From: Dyadobacter sp. MSC1_007
Lineage (GTDB): Bacteria > Bacteroidota > Bacteroidia > Cytophagales > Spirosomataceae
NCBI RefSeq assembly: GCF_023667495.1
Contig: NZ_JAMOZL010000004.1
Coordinates: 1-64,000, forward strand
Reading direction: 5' to 3'
DNA: 64,000 nt
A model generated the notes under the pieces. It was not told the origin of the DNA. It did no database searches and saw nothing but the letters and a program-made list of their open reading frames with translations. Of this stretch, positions 51,505-60,044 are shown in pieces (position 1 is the stretch's first letter; each line of letters begins with the position of its first letter). The position numbers and the translations under genes were made by a program.

Positions 51505-53040
51505 ATGATTGACGATATTGCAATCCAGCCAAAAGAATCCATTAAAGCGAAGGCAGGGCGCGTAATCCGGAAAAACATTTACCGCTGGCACAGGGCGCTT
51601 GGCCTGCTGGTGATCGTACCCACCATTTTCTGGACCGCTTCGGGCGTCATGCACCCATTTATGTCGCATTGGTTCAAAACCAGTATCCCGCATGAGTTTT
51701 ACCTGGCTCAACCTGTTGTTCAGCAAGATGTAAAATTGACCCTGGGTTCCGTTTTAACCCAAAATCGCATTACGGAATTCAAAAATTTCAGGCTTGTGAA
51801 GTTCGATGGCAAGGCTTATTATCAGGTCAACGCGGTTAATGACGAACTAAGCTATTTTGACGCTGCAACCGGAGCGAAACTCGTCGACGGCGACCGGAAG
51901 TATGCCGAACATATGGCGCGCTACATGCTGGAAGATCAAAAATCAAAGATCGTTTCCAGCACCAGACTGACCGATTTTACAGGTCAGTATAAATATGTCA
52001 ACCGGTTCCTGCCAGTCTGGAAGGTAAGCTTCGATGATGACCGCCAGATGGATATTTATGTGGAAACAGGCCAAAGCCGGTTCGCAACCTTCAACGACCG
52101 GGGCAGAAAGGCGTTTATCTGGGTATTTGGCACATTTCACAACTGGGGCTTCATGGATTTGATTACGAACAACACCGTCCGCATTGCCGTAATGGTCTCA
52201 TTTCTTGGCCTCATTATTCTTTCGGCGGTAGCAGGTGTTATTATTTATGGATTGATGTGGGGGAAGTTTAAACCGGTCAAATCTGGAAGTAAACAAGGGA
52301 TTTTGCGGAAATACCACCGATCAATTGGCATCTGGTCGAGCATTGTTACCTTCACTTTTGCCTTTTCCGGTGCCTATCATGCCATTCAAAAGCTCGATCC
52401 TGATGAACGCCAGAAGTACGTCTACGATCCGGTGATTAAAACGGAGGAAATCGCACAAGCCTCCATGATCGACCTGAAAGGCATTTCGAATATTGGTTTG
52501 ATCAAATGGGGCGAGAACATCTTTTGGCAGACTGTCCGTAAAGATTGGGAAACCGATGAAACCGTAGTCGATTATACCAACATCAAAGACGGTAAAAAGC
52601 TCGAAGATGGTAATATCCGTTTCGCGAAATACCTCGCCCGCAAATTTGCCGCCCAGGAGGAACGCAATGCAGCCAGTTGCTGCGACCTGATGGAAGCCCA
52701 GATTTCCTCGCCTATTTCCGGCGCTGACGTGGAGAAAGCGTCCATGGTAACCAGTTTTGCCGGCGAATATGGGTTTGTAAACAAGCGGCTGCCGGTCGTA
52801 AAGCTTGCCTACGACACGCCTCAGCACACTACCTATTACATTGAAACGACGACAAGCAGGCTGTCGACCAAAGTGGAGGACAACAATCGCCGCGAAGGTT
52901 TCAGTTTCGCATTCCTGCACAAATACAGCTACCTCGACTTTTTGGGCAAAAACATGCGTGACGGTATCATGACAGCCGCCGCAGCGAGTGTTTTGATCGT
53001 AAGTGTACTGGGCTTGTTGGTGTTTTTGAAGATTAAGTGA
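51505..53040 (+). CDS. PepSY-associated transmembrane protein
   Basis: 511 aa with about four transmembrane helices. N-terminal YRWHRALGLLVIVPTIFWTASGVMHPF carries the conserved His of PepSY_TM proteins; a PepSY-like region follows (KAYYQVNAVNDELSYFDAATG), then GTFHNWGFMDL and another helix. YHRSIGIWSSIVTFTFAFSGAYHAI opens a second half. A CC pair (AASCCDLME) lies in the C-terminal exterior region. Such proteins often accompany metallophore receptors and are proposed membrane reductases. Cotranscribed with the receptor. Confidence 0.83.
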   Translation: MIDDIAIQPKESIKAKAGRVIRKNIYRWHRALGLLVIVPTIFWTASGVMHPFMSHWFKTSIPHEFYLAQPVVQQDVKLTLGSVLTQNRITEFKNFRLVKFDGKAYYQVNAVNDELSYFDAATGAKLVDGDRKYAEHMARYMLEDQKSKIVSSTRLTDFTGQYKYVNRFLPVWKVSFDDDRQMDIYVETGQSRFATFNDRGRKAFIWVFGTFHNWGFMDLITNNTVRIAVMVSFLGLIILSAVAGVIIYGLMWGKFKPVKSGSKQGILRKYHRSIGIWSSIVTFTFAFSGAYHAIQKLDPDERQKYVYDPVIKTEEIAQASMIDLKGISNIGLIKWGENIFWQTVRKDWETDETVVDYTNIKDGKKLEDGNIRFAKYLARKFAAQEERNAASCCDLMEAQISSPISGADVEKASMVTSFAGEYGFVNKRLPVVKLAYDTPQHTTYYIETTTSRLSTKVEDNNRREGFSFAFLHKYSYLDFLGKNMRDGIMTAAAASVLIVSVLGLLVFLKIK

Positions 53041-53149
53041 GGCATGTGATGACTGACGTCCACCATTAAACATTCATTAAAATCAAGGAAAATTGCGATT
53101 CGCGTTGTTTCTTTGCACCCGAATCAGAAGCAGTCAATACAATATCAAT

Positions 53150-53479
53150 ATGCAAAGCGGAGAAAAAAACGCACAGCCCTGGTTGGGGAAAATGCAGGAA
53201 AAATGGGGATTGGAAACAACCAGACAGGTTTTATTGGTGCTGGCGGTTTTCAGCTTATCGGGATCGTCGGTGGTTTGGCTGAGAAAAGGCCTCTTTTACC
53301 TCCTCGGCTATGACGATGCGACGCCAATGTGGCTCAAAACAATTACCTATATTCTGTTCATATTCCCGACTTATCAGAGCTTGCTTTTACTTTATGGCTT
53401 TCTGCTCGGTCAGTTTTCATTTTTTTGGGAAAAAGAAAAGAAAATGTTCCGCTGGGTAGCTGCGAAGTTCAAAAAATAG
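53150..53479 (+). CDS. DUF6787-like small membrane protein
   Basis: 109 aa. WGLETTRQVLLVLAVFSLSGSSVVWLRKGLFYLLG forms the first helix region and a second helix is LFIFPTYQSLLLLYGFLLG; the C-terminus is basic (FFWEKEKKMFRWVAAKFKK), cytosolic by the positive-inside rule. It fits the DUF6787 family pattern as I recall it. ATG 53150 is chosen because the earlier in-frame codon (53093) lies in promoter-like sequence. Function unknown. Confidence 0.65.
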   Translation: MQSGEKNAQPWLGKMQEKWGLETTRQVLLVLAVFSLSGSSVVWLRKGLFYLLGYDDATPMWLKTITYILFIFPTYQSLLLLYGFLLGQFSFFWEKEKKMFRWVAAKFKK

Positions 53480-53500
53480 CAATCGTATTAAGTATATACT

Positions 53501-53542
53501 AAAGGGTGAGCAATGGCAAATGACCATTTCTCACCCTTTTTT
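53501..53542 (+). terminator. Terminator after the DUF6787-like gene
   Basis: aaagggtgag-c-aatgg pairs with ccatt-t-ctcaccctttttt (53501-53515 with 53524-53542), a 15-bp stem with one mismatch followed by a T-run. Confidence 0.85.
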
Positions 53543-53693
53543 CATTCTTATTCTACATCGACTGAATAATTACGACAACAAGATTTGAACTATTCCATTG
53601 CTTATGTCACCGGAAACCCGGACTTTGCATTTGAAGTGGCTTGTTATTTCACGCTTTTCACACATCAAACTAATCAACAAAACCTCTCAACAC

Positions 53694-54503
53694 ATGGATG
53701 AAATTCTCAAAATCCAGATCTGGCCTCTTGTAACGTTGTATGGCGGAAAAATCCTGCTCGCTCTCATTGCCTTTATCATCGGTCGGCTTATCATAGGTAA
53801 GATCAGTTCCATGCTAAGCAATGTAATGGAAAAACGGCACGTCGACCGCGACGTCCAGCCTTTCCTAAGCTCGCTCATTGTAGTATTGCTCAATGTGATG
53901 CTGCTATTGAGCATTGCAGGTATTGTAGGCATCGAAACATCCTCGTTCGTCGCCGTGCTGGGAGCCGCGGGTCTGGCGGTTGGTCTGGCATTGCAGGGTT
54001 CGCTTGCCAATTTTGCAGGCGGGGTACTGATCCTGATCTTCAAACCTTACCGCGTGGGCGACCTCATCAGCGCCCAGGGGTTTACCGGCACAGTCGAAGG
54101 TGTGCAGATCTTCAATACCGTTTTAGTCACTCCGGATAACCGGACGATCATTTTACCCAATGGATCGCTATCGACTTCTCCCATTACCAACATTTCAGGA
54201 AAAGGAAAAATCCGCGTGGATATGGTTTTCGCCGCAGGCAGCCAGAATGGGGTTGATAAAATAAGGGCCGCAGTTCAGAAAGCCGTCGACGCCTGCCCTA
54301 CCGCGAGCAAAGACATCCAGCACGACATATTGGTTACTAAACTCACCGAAAACGCTATTTTCTTCGATGTGCGGGTGTGGACACCCAGCGCAACCTATTG
54401 GGACACCTATTATAATGTACACGAAGGTATCAGTCGGCAGTTTGCAACTGATGGCATTCAGGCACCAAAACCTGCGGAGGTCAGTGTTGCATTGAAGCAA
54501 TAA
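53694..54503 (+). CDS. mscS: Small-conductance mechanosensitive channel
   Basis: 269 aa MscS-family channel that opens under membrane tension. N-terminal helices, then the pore helix VAVLGAAGLAVGLALQGSLANFAGGV (Gly/Ala-packed TM3 motif in two short quotes: GAAGLAVGLALQGS, LANFAGG), IFKPYRVGDLI, and the beta domain with LPNGSLSTSPITN. ATG 53694 is preferred to the 53598 codon, which adds 32 residues unlike the family. Confidence 0.94.
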   Translation: MDEILKIQIWPLVTLYGGKILLALIAFIIGRLIIGKISSMLSNVMEKRHVDRDVQPFLSSLIVVLLNVMLLLSIAGIVGIETSSFVAVLGAAGLAVGLALQGSLANFAGGVLILIFKPYRVGDLISAQGFTGTVEGVQIFNTVLVTPDNRTIILPNGSLSTSPITNISGKGKIRVDMVFAAGSQNGVDKIRAAVQKAVDACPTASKDIQHDILVTKLTENAIFFDVRVWTPSATYWDTYYNVHEGISRQFATDGIQAPKPAEVSVALKQ

Positions 54504-54522
54504 ACGCCCGTATATCGGACCG

Positions 54523-54572
54523 AATAAAATGAGGAGTACGGGGGCTAACGTTCCTGTACTCCTCATTTTATT
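54523..54572 (+). terminator. Terminator after mscS
   Basis: Long perfect stem: aataaaatgaggagtac (54523-54539) with gtactcctcattttatt (54556-54572), extended by further G-C/G-U pairs near the loop. Very strong and symmetrical. Confidence 0.9.
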
Positions 54573-54574
54573 TA

Positions 54575-54582
54575 TACCTTTG
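54575..54582 (+). promoter_or_regulatory. -7 box of the ffh promoter
   Basis: TACCTTTG fits the TAnnTTTG consensus and lies three bases after the mscS terminator stem, about 43 nt before the ffh ATG. A -33 TTG is not obvious; that region is occupied by the terminator arm. Confidence 0.35.
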
Positions 54583-54624
54583 TGAATTATTTCAATTCAG
54601 GTTCAGAATCATACATATTATTCC

Positions 54625-55947
54625 ATGTTTGAAAACTTACAGGACAAGCTTAACAATGCCTTTCGCACACTTAAAGGAAAGGACAGGATATCCGATATAA
54701 ATGTTGCCGCTACTACCAAAGAAGTCCGTAAAGCATTGGTCGACGCCGATGTTAACTTTAAGGTAGCCAAAGAAATTACAGACCGCATCCGTGAAAAAGC
54801 CCTCGACAGAAAGATCCTGATCTCTGTTGAACCAGGCCAGATGTTCGTCAAGATTGTGCAAGAGGAGCTTACAGAGCTCATGGGCGGACAGGCCGAAGGA
54901 ATCAATATCAAAGGCGATCCTGCGGTTATTTTGATCGCCGGTTTGCAAGGTTCGGGTAAAACGACCTTTTCCGGTAAACTTGCTGCTCTTTTAAAGAAAC
55001 AAGGTCGCCAGGTGTTGTTAACAGCCTGCGACGTTTACCGCCCCGCTGCGATCGACCAGCTTAAAGTTTTGGGTGAGCAGGTTGGTGTGGAAGTATATTC
55101 CGAACCAGAAAATAAAAACGCAGTAAGCATTGCGCAAAATGCCGTAGCACACGCCAGAAAAGTAGGTAAGAAGATCGTGATCGTCGATACTGCCGGTCGT
55201 TTGGCGGTGGATGAAGTCATGATGCAGGAGGTGCAGGACATTAAATCCGCTGTAAAACCTTCTGAAATCCTGTTCGTTGTCGATTCGATGACTGGCCAGG
55301 ATGCGGTGAACACAGCAAAAACCTTTAATGACAGACTTGATTTCGACGGCGTTGTACTGACGAAACTAGATGGCGATGCCCGCGGTGGAGCGGCGCTTTC
55401 AATCCGCCAAATCGTCGAAAAGCCGATTAAATATATTAGTACGGGTGAAAAAATGGAGGCGCTCGACTCCTTCTACCCGGATCGTATGGCGAGCAGGATA
55501 CTCGGCATGGGTGACGTGATCTCACTCGTTGAACGCGCACAACAGGCATTCGACGAGGATGAGGCGAAGCGTATCAATGCCAAAATGCGTCAGAATAAGT
55601 TTGATTTTGACGACTTCCTCGGTCAGTTGCAGCAGATCAAAAAGATGGGTAATGTAAAAGACCTCATCGGAATGATCCCCGGCATGGGCAGCGCGATTAA
55701 AAACCTGGATATCGATAATGAATCGTTCAAGCCTATCGAAGCGATCATCCAGTCGATGACTAAAAAAGAGAGAGAAAACCCGGATATTATTGACGGAAGC
55801 CGTAAAAAGCGCATCGCAACCGGTAGCGGCACCACCATTCTGCAAGTCAACAACCTGATCAAACAGTTTGACGAAATGCGGAAAATGATGAAAAAAATGA
55901 ACACCATGCAGGCTGCCGGCAAGCTGGGTAAAGCAATGCGCCGCTAA
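54625..55947 (+). CDS. ffh: Signal recognition particle protein Ffh
   Basis: 440 aa SRP GTPase that delivers membrane proteins to the translocon. The N-terminal helical domain is followed by the P-loop GLQGSGKTTFSGKLA (about 110-124), VDTAGRLAVDE, TKLDGDARGGAALS and GTGEKM-like STGEKMEAL. The C-terminal M domain is Met-rich (MRKMMKKMNTMQAAG). Start ATG 54625; separate terminator and promoter from mscS. Length is normal. Confidence 0.97.
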   Translation: MFENLQDKLNNAFRTLKGKDRISDINVAATTKEVRKALVDADVNFKVAKEITDRIREKALDRKILISVEPGQMFVKIVQEELTELMGGQAEGINIKGDPAVILIAGLQGSGKTTFSGKLAALLKKQGRQVLLTACDVYRPAAIDQLKVLGEQVGVEVYSEPENKNAVSIAQNAVAHARKVGKKIVIVDTAGRLAVDEVMMQEVQDIKSAVKPSEILFVVDSMTGQDAVNTAKTFNDRLDFDGVVLTKLDGDARGGAALSIRQIVEKPIKYISTGEKMEALDSFYPDRMASRILGMGDVISLVERAQQAFDEDEAKRINAKMRQNKFDFDDFLGQLQQIKKMGNVKDLIGMIPGMGSAIKNLDIDNESFKPIEAIIQSMTKKERENPDIIDGSRKKRIATGSGTTILQVNNLIKQFDEMRKMMKKMNTMQAAGKLGKAMRR

Positions 55948-55958
55948 CCCAGCTCCTG

Positions 55959-56468
55959 ATGAAACGAATCCTTTTTGTGCTGATGCTGGTGTTGCTTTCC
56001 GGCCGGGAACGGCTCTGGGCACAGGCGTCGGTAGGCTATTATCCGTGGAGCGCGTTGCTTACCGTAAGCACCAATGCAAAAAAGGCAATATGGCTCGATA
56101 CCCGTCTGCAGACCAATTCGCTTTTCAGCAGTCTGAGCATCGATCTGCTGCCGATGGTCAATCTTAAAAGAGGTGAAGTGGTGCAATGGTATATCGGCGG
56201 CGGCTTACGCCTTAACCCACTTTACCGCATTGCAGACGCTAATGCCGACCTGATCACAATCGATGGATATTCGATGAATGTGGGCGTTCGCATTGCCCCG
56301 CTGAAACAAAACAGGAGGATACAACTGGCTTTGGAATTAAATCCATATGTAAAAGACAAATTTGACAGCGGTGTATTGAAAACCCACTTCGGGCTGATCT
56401 ATGCTTTTGGCAAAAAGAAGAAAACTGAAATTCCCGTAGAACAACCGGCGGCACCATTGCAACCGTGA
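55959..56468 (+). CDS. Hypothetical secreted protein, possible outer-membrane strands
   Basis: 169 aa with a signal peptide (ILFVLMLVLLSGRERLWAQ). The mature part alternates hydrophobic strands (VGYYPWSALLTVST, WYIGGGLRLNPL, FGLIYAFGKKKK) in a way that suggests a small barrel or half-barrel. A proline-rich C-terminal tail. Family not recognised. It begins 12 bp after ffh and is probably cotranscribed with it. Confidence 0.6.
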   Translation: MKRILFVLMLVLLSGRERLWAQASVGYYPWSALLTVSTNAKKAIWLDTRLQTNSLFSSLSIDLLPMVNLKRGEVVQWYIGGGLRLNPLYRIADANADLITIDGYSMNVGVRIAPLKQNRRIQLALELNPYVKDKFDSGVLKTHFGLIYAFGKKKKTEIPVEQPAAPLQP

Positions 56469-56504
56469 CAGAGAAATTTAATTAATAATAATTTCTTAGC
56501 TTTA

Positions 56505-56553
56505 AAAACCCCTCAAATCCGGTGAATTTACCGTTTATTTGAGGGATTTTTTA
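56505..56553 (+). terminator. Terminator before the phosphodiesterase gene
   Basis: ccctcaaat (56510-56518) pairs with atttgaggg (56537-56545), with an inner cggt/accg helix, flanked by A-run and T6 run. Works in either direction. Confidence 0.85.
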
Positions 56554-56572
56554 TTAAACAGTCATTCAATCT

Positions 56573-57817
56573 ATGAAAAACCTTTTCTTCTCTCTGTTGT
56601 GGATATTGATTGGAGTAAACCTGGCTCCTGACGCCCTGTCGCAGGCTGTCAAAACAAAAAAAGTTGTATTCATTATCGTCGATGGCATTTCGAGCGATAG
56701 TAAGGAAAAGGTCCCCACACCGCACCTGGATGCGATCGCAAAGGCGGGTGGTTACACGCGTTCATACGTAGGAGGAGGAAAGGGAACTTACTCGCAAACT
56801 CCTACAATTTCAGCGGTAGGCTACAACAGTTTGCTTACCGGAACGTGGGTAAACAAGCATAACGTTTGGGATAACGACATCAAAGACCCTAATTATAACT
56901 ACTGGACATTATTCCGCTTTCTTGAAGAACAATATCCGCACAAACGCACGGCTATTTTCTCTACCTGGCTCGATAACCGCACGAAACTGGTAGGCACAAA
57001 CCTGCCACAAACCAAAAATCTCCGCCTCGACTATTCATTCGATGGTTTTGAACTAGATACCGTGCATTTCAAGCATGACAAAGAGAGCCAGTACATTCAT
57101 AAAATCGACGAAAAGGTGGTGGATGAAGCATCGTCCTACATTCAGGACAGCGGCCCGGATATGTCATGGGTGTACCTCGAATATACCGACGATATGGGCC
57201 ATAAGTTTGGGGACAGTGAACAATTTCACAAAGCAATCGGGATGATGGACGACCAGATGGGCAGGATTTGGAAAGCCATTTCATACCGCGAAAAGACATT
57301 CAACGAGGACTGGCTAATCGTTGTAACGACCGACCACGGAAGGGATAGTAAAACCGGCAAAGGCCACGGCGGACAATCCGACCGCGAACGTGGCACCTGG
57401 ATTGTCACGAATGCCAAAGATCTCAACGCCGGATTCAAATCGACGCCCGGTATCGTGGATATCTTCCCGACGGTCGCCAGGCATATGGACATTCATATTC
57501 CGAAAGAACAGGCTTTTGAAGTGGACGGAGTAGCATTCGCCGGCAAGGTTTCTATACTTTCACCCGATGTTCAAAAAGCTTCTGACAAAGTAAATATTAG
57601 CTGGAAAGCCGTTGATAAGGAGGGAAAAGTAAAGATCTGGCTTGCAACTACGAATCATTTTCAAACTGGTGGCAGTGACCTCTACTATCTGATGGATGAA
57701 GTGAATGTAACCAATGAAAAAGCCGAAATAGATATCTCCAAATACCCATCCGGCTTTTACAAAATCGTTCTTGAAGGAAAATACAACAGCGTCAATCGCT
57801 GGATCGTCGAAAAATAG
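56573..57817 (+). CDS. Secreted nucleotide pyrophosphatase/phosphodiesterase-type enzyme
   Basis: 414 aa alkaline-phosphatase superfamily protein with a signal peptide (cleavage near LSQA). Metal sites: VVFIIVDGIS (first Asp), the Thr nucleophile in SQTPTISAVGYNSLLTG, EYTDDMGHKFGD, TTDHGRDSKTG and GHGGQSDRERGTW. A C-terminal Ig-like beta domain (about 320-414) ends WIVEK. Substrate may be a phosphodiester or nucleotide; not fixed by context. Convergent with the next gene, stop to stop 2 bp apart. Confidence 0.88.
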   Translation: MKNLFFSLLWILIGVNLAPDALSQAVKTKKVVFIIVDGISSDSKEKVPTPHLDAIAKAGGYTRSYVGGGKGTYSQTPTISAVGYNSLLTGTWVNKHNVWDNDIKDPNYNYWTLFRFLEEQYPHKRTAIFSTWLDNRTKLVGTNLPQTKNLRLDYSFDGFELDTVHFKHDKESQYIHKIDEKVVDEASSYIQDSGPDMSWVYLEYTDDMGHKFGDSEQFHKAIGMMDDQMGRIWKAISYREKTFNEDWLIVVTTDHGRDSKTGKGHGGQSDRERGTWIVTNAKDLNAGFKSTPGIVDIFPTVARHMDIHIPKEQAFEVDGVAFAGKVSILSPDVQKASDKVNISWKAVDKEGKVKIWLATTNHFQTGGSDLYYLMDEVNVTNEKAEIDISKYPSGFYKIVLEGKYNSVNRWIVEK

Positions 57818-57819
57818 GC

Positions 57820-58485
57820 TCAATTGCCACCTCGCCCGGCTTTGTAGGAATCATATTCTTCCAGCAAGCGGGCGAGGTCGTCATCGCCTGCAAAGTCGAG
57901 CTGCTGTTCTCTGATCACATACTGCATTTTATTCTTTTCGTCGGTCAGCAGTTTAAGGAAGCTGTTTCTGTTGCTTAGCTGTACCGGGTTCAACTTGTTG
58001 TCTTTCAGAATAAAAAGCTTCGCACCGGCATCCATGGAGCGCGTTGCGCTGGCCTTTTCTACCTTAATGGGATGCGCATATTTTTTCAAAAGTTTTGTAT
58101 TGCCATCATAAAGTACGCGGTAGAAGCTCTTCTCCGTCTGACTGCCCACTGTGGGATATCCGCTCTTAAATGTGTAAAGGTCTGTTCCGGTTGGAATAGT
58201 GAATTCGGTAACACCTGACGAAAGCCGGAACAGCCCGGAGCCTGTTTTATATTCTACCTCATCTTTAACCAGGTCATAGCGGAGTTGAACGCCGTCGTGA
58301 ACTTTGTCGTCGCTTGTCCGGACCGTTCCCGAATACCATTCTTTAAAGAGGTAAGGGGAAATTTGGCCCGCAGCAAGTGCCGTTTCCTGATAAGGCGTTC
58401 CGGCAAGTCCGGTAGAATCCTGCGCCGCTAACGGGTTACTCAGCAAGAATGGCGACAGCAAAAAAATTCTTAGCAGATATTTCAT
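57820..58485 (-). CDS. Hypothetical secreted protein
   Basis: 221 aa with a signal peptide (cleavage near LAAQ). The mature protein is strand-rich: WYSGTVRTSDDKVHDGVQLRYDL, FYRVLYDGNTKLLKKY, then a helical C-terminus (LLTDEKNKMQYVI...LARLLEEYDSYK). The pattern of periplasmic proteins with repeated beta hairpins is seen in many Bacteroidota, but I cannot name the family. Divergent from nuoN. Confidence 0.6.
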   Translation of the reverse strand: MKYLLRIFLLSPFLLSNPLAAQDSTGLAGTPYQETALAAGQISPYLFKEWYSGTVRTSDDKVHDGVQLRYDLVKDEVEYKTGSGLFRLSSGVTEFTIPTGTDLYTFKSGYPTVGSQTEKSFYRVLYDGNTKLLKKYAHPIKVEKASATRSMDAGAKLFILKDNKLNPVQLSNRNSFLKLLTDEKNKMQYVIREQQLDFAGDDDLARLLEEYDSYKAGRGGN

Positions 58486-58501
58486 AATTTAAGTTGGTTA
58501 A

Positions 58502-58531
58502 TTTGATAAGTTCGAGGTTTCCGTACTTTTG
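58502..58531 (+). promoter_or_regulatory. Promoter of nuoN
   Basis: TTTG (58502-58505), 18-nt spacer, TACTTTTG (58524-58531): an exact match to the Bacteroidetes -33/-7 pattern, about 23 nt before the TTG start. Confidence 0.55.
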
Positions 58532-58554
58532 CCATAAAAATTGTACCTGCTCCA

Positions 58555-60012
58555 TTGGACATCAACGATCAGCTCACCCATATACGCCATAGCCTGGGCG
58601 GAATCGCACCTGAGATTTTTCTGGCACTCCTTTTCTGCTTTTTCCTGCTGGCCGAATTATTGTTTGTCAAACGTTTTGGGAAAGAAAAAACCGCTTCCTA
58701 TCTTCAGTATATCGCCTTGGCGGGGAGTTTGGTTACACTTTTGCTGATTTTGGGCCAATGGGATTCCGAGCCATCATTCCGCTTTCAACCCTTGTTATTT
58801 CTGGACCGGCAGGCAGTATTCTTTAAAATCCTCATCACCGTTTCCTGGCTATTCACGCTGTTGCATGTCAGGATACTAAAATACGACTTCCCTCCCGAAT
58901 ACAATGCATTGCTGATCGCCGCCGTGGCCGGGATGAACCTGCTCACAATGTCTACGCATTTGCTGTCGATATACCTTTCGCTAGAACTCATTTCGATCAG
59001 CTCTTACCTGCTGGTGGCACTATCTCCTTACAAAAAAGCTGCCGAAGGCGGGATCAAATACCTGCTTTTCGGAACAGCCGCATCGGCGGTAATGCTTTAT
59101 GGCATTTCGCTAATTTACGGGCTCACAGGCACCATGGATATCACCAATGCAGCCATGACCGACGGCCTTGTCAACAATCCTGATCTCGTTGTAACGGTAA
59201 CCATTGTACTGACACTGGCCGGCCTGCTATTCAAGCTTTCGCTCGTTCCATTCCATGTATGGACGCCGGATGTGTACGAAGCTGCCCCAACGCCGCTTGT
59301 CTCTTTTCTTTCCGTAGCTCCGAAAGCCGCCGTTGTACTTGTGCTGATGCGGCTTGCAGGTATTTTGCCGGCGCCCTATTTCCCGGTCCTGGGGGGCATT
59401 GCGCTTATTAGCATGACGATTGGAAACGTGGCAGCATTGTGGCAAACCAATGCGCGCCGACTGTTGGCATATTCATCTATTGCGCAGGCCGGTTACCTGC
59501 TGGTAGGCATTGCGGCATACAGCCGGTTCGGGTTCGAGGCTGCTGTATTCTATACCGCCGCTTACCTCATTATCAACCTCGCTGCATTCTTCCTAATCGA
59601 CCTGTTGCAACCGCGATCCGAAACCGCATTGGCGGATTATCAAGGGCTGGGGAAGCAGCATGTGTGGATTTCCGGCATTCTTACCGTGGTGATGATCGCA
59701 TTGGCTGGTTTGCCCCCGACGGGTGGCTTTACATCCAAATTCCTGGTATTTTCGGCGCTTTGGGAAAGTTATCATCAGCAGGAAATTCCCTGGATGTTGT
59801 GGCTGCTGATCGGCGGGATATTGAATGCAGCCATCTCGCTGGCTTATTACCTTCGCCTGCCTTATTTGCTGTTTTTCAAAAACACAAATGCGGCAAGCAT
59901 AACCGCCAACAACGGCACTTCGGGCAAACTGATCGCTGGTTTCCTTCTTGTCGCGCTACTCATGCTGTTTTTTAACCCCGAATGGCTCACGAAATGGATT
60001 TCAGCTTTTTGA
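58555..60012 (+). CDS. nuoN: NADH-quinone oxidoreductase subunit N
   Basis: 485 aa membrane subunit of complex I, one of the antiporter-like proton-pumping subunits. About 14 helices; LSLELISISSYLLVAL, LLFGTAASAVMLYGISLIYG, FKLSLVPFHVWTPDVYEAAPTP and GLPPTGGFTSKFLVF are characteristic. The start is TTG 58555; no ATG precedes the first helix. It is transcribed alone from its own promoter: the genes on both sides are unrelated, and no other nuo gene is in the window. Confidence 0.94.
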   Translation: MDINDQLTHIRHSLGGIAPEIFLALLFCFFLLAELLFVKRFGKEKTASYLQYIALAGSLVTLLLILGQWDSEPSFRFQPLLFLDRQAVFFKILITVSWLFTLLHVRILKYDFPPEYNALLIAAVAGMNLLTMSTHLLSIYLSLELISISSYLLVALSPYKKAAEGGIKYLLFGTAASAVMLYGISLIYGLTGTMDITNAAMTDGLVNNPDLVVTVTIVLTLAGLLFKLSLVPFHVWTPDVYEAAPTPLVSFLSVAPKAAVVLVLMRLAGILPAPYFPVLGGIALISMTIGNVAALWQTNARRLLAYSSIAQAGYLLVGIAAYSRFGFEAAVFYTAAYLIINLAAFFLIDLLQPRSETALADYQGLGKQHVWISGILTVVMIALAGLPPTGGFTSKFLVFSALWESYHQQEIPWMLWLLIGGILNAAISLAYYLRLPYLLFFKNTNAASITANNGTSGKLIAGFLLVALLMLFFNPEWLTKWISAF

Positions 60013-60044
60013 GCTTAATGTGATTCTTCTTCGAAGGAAAACTA

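Noticed and set aside
52321..53073. 250-codon minus-strand frame opposite the PepSY gene
   Set aside because: Antisense shadow; the plus strand carries a clear membrane protein with conserved motifs.
59439..59975. 178-codon plus-strand frame inside nuoN
   Set aside because: Out-of-frame shadow, Arg/Cys-rich, while the nuoN frame has normal transmembrane helices and motifs.
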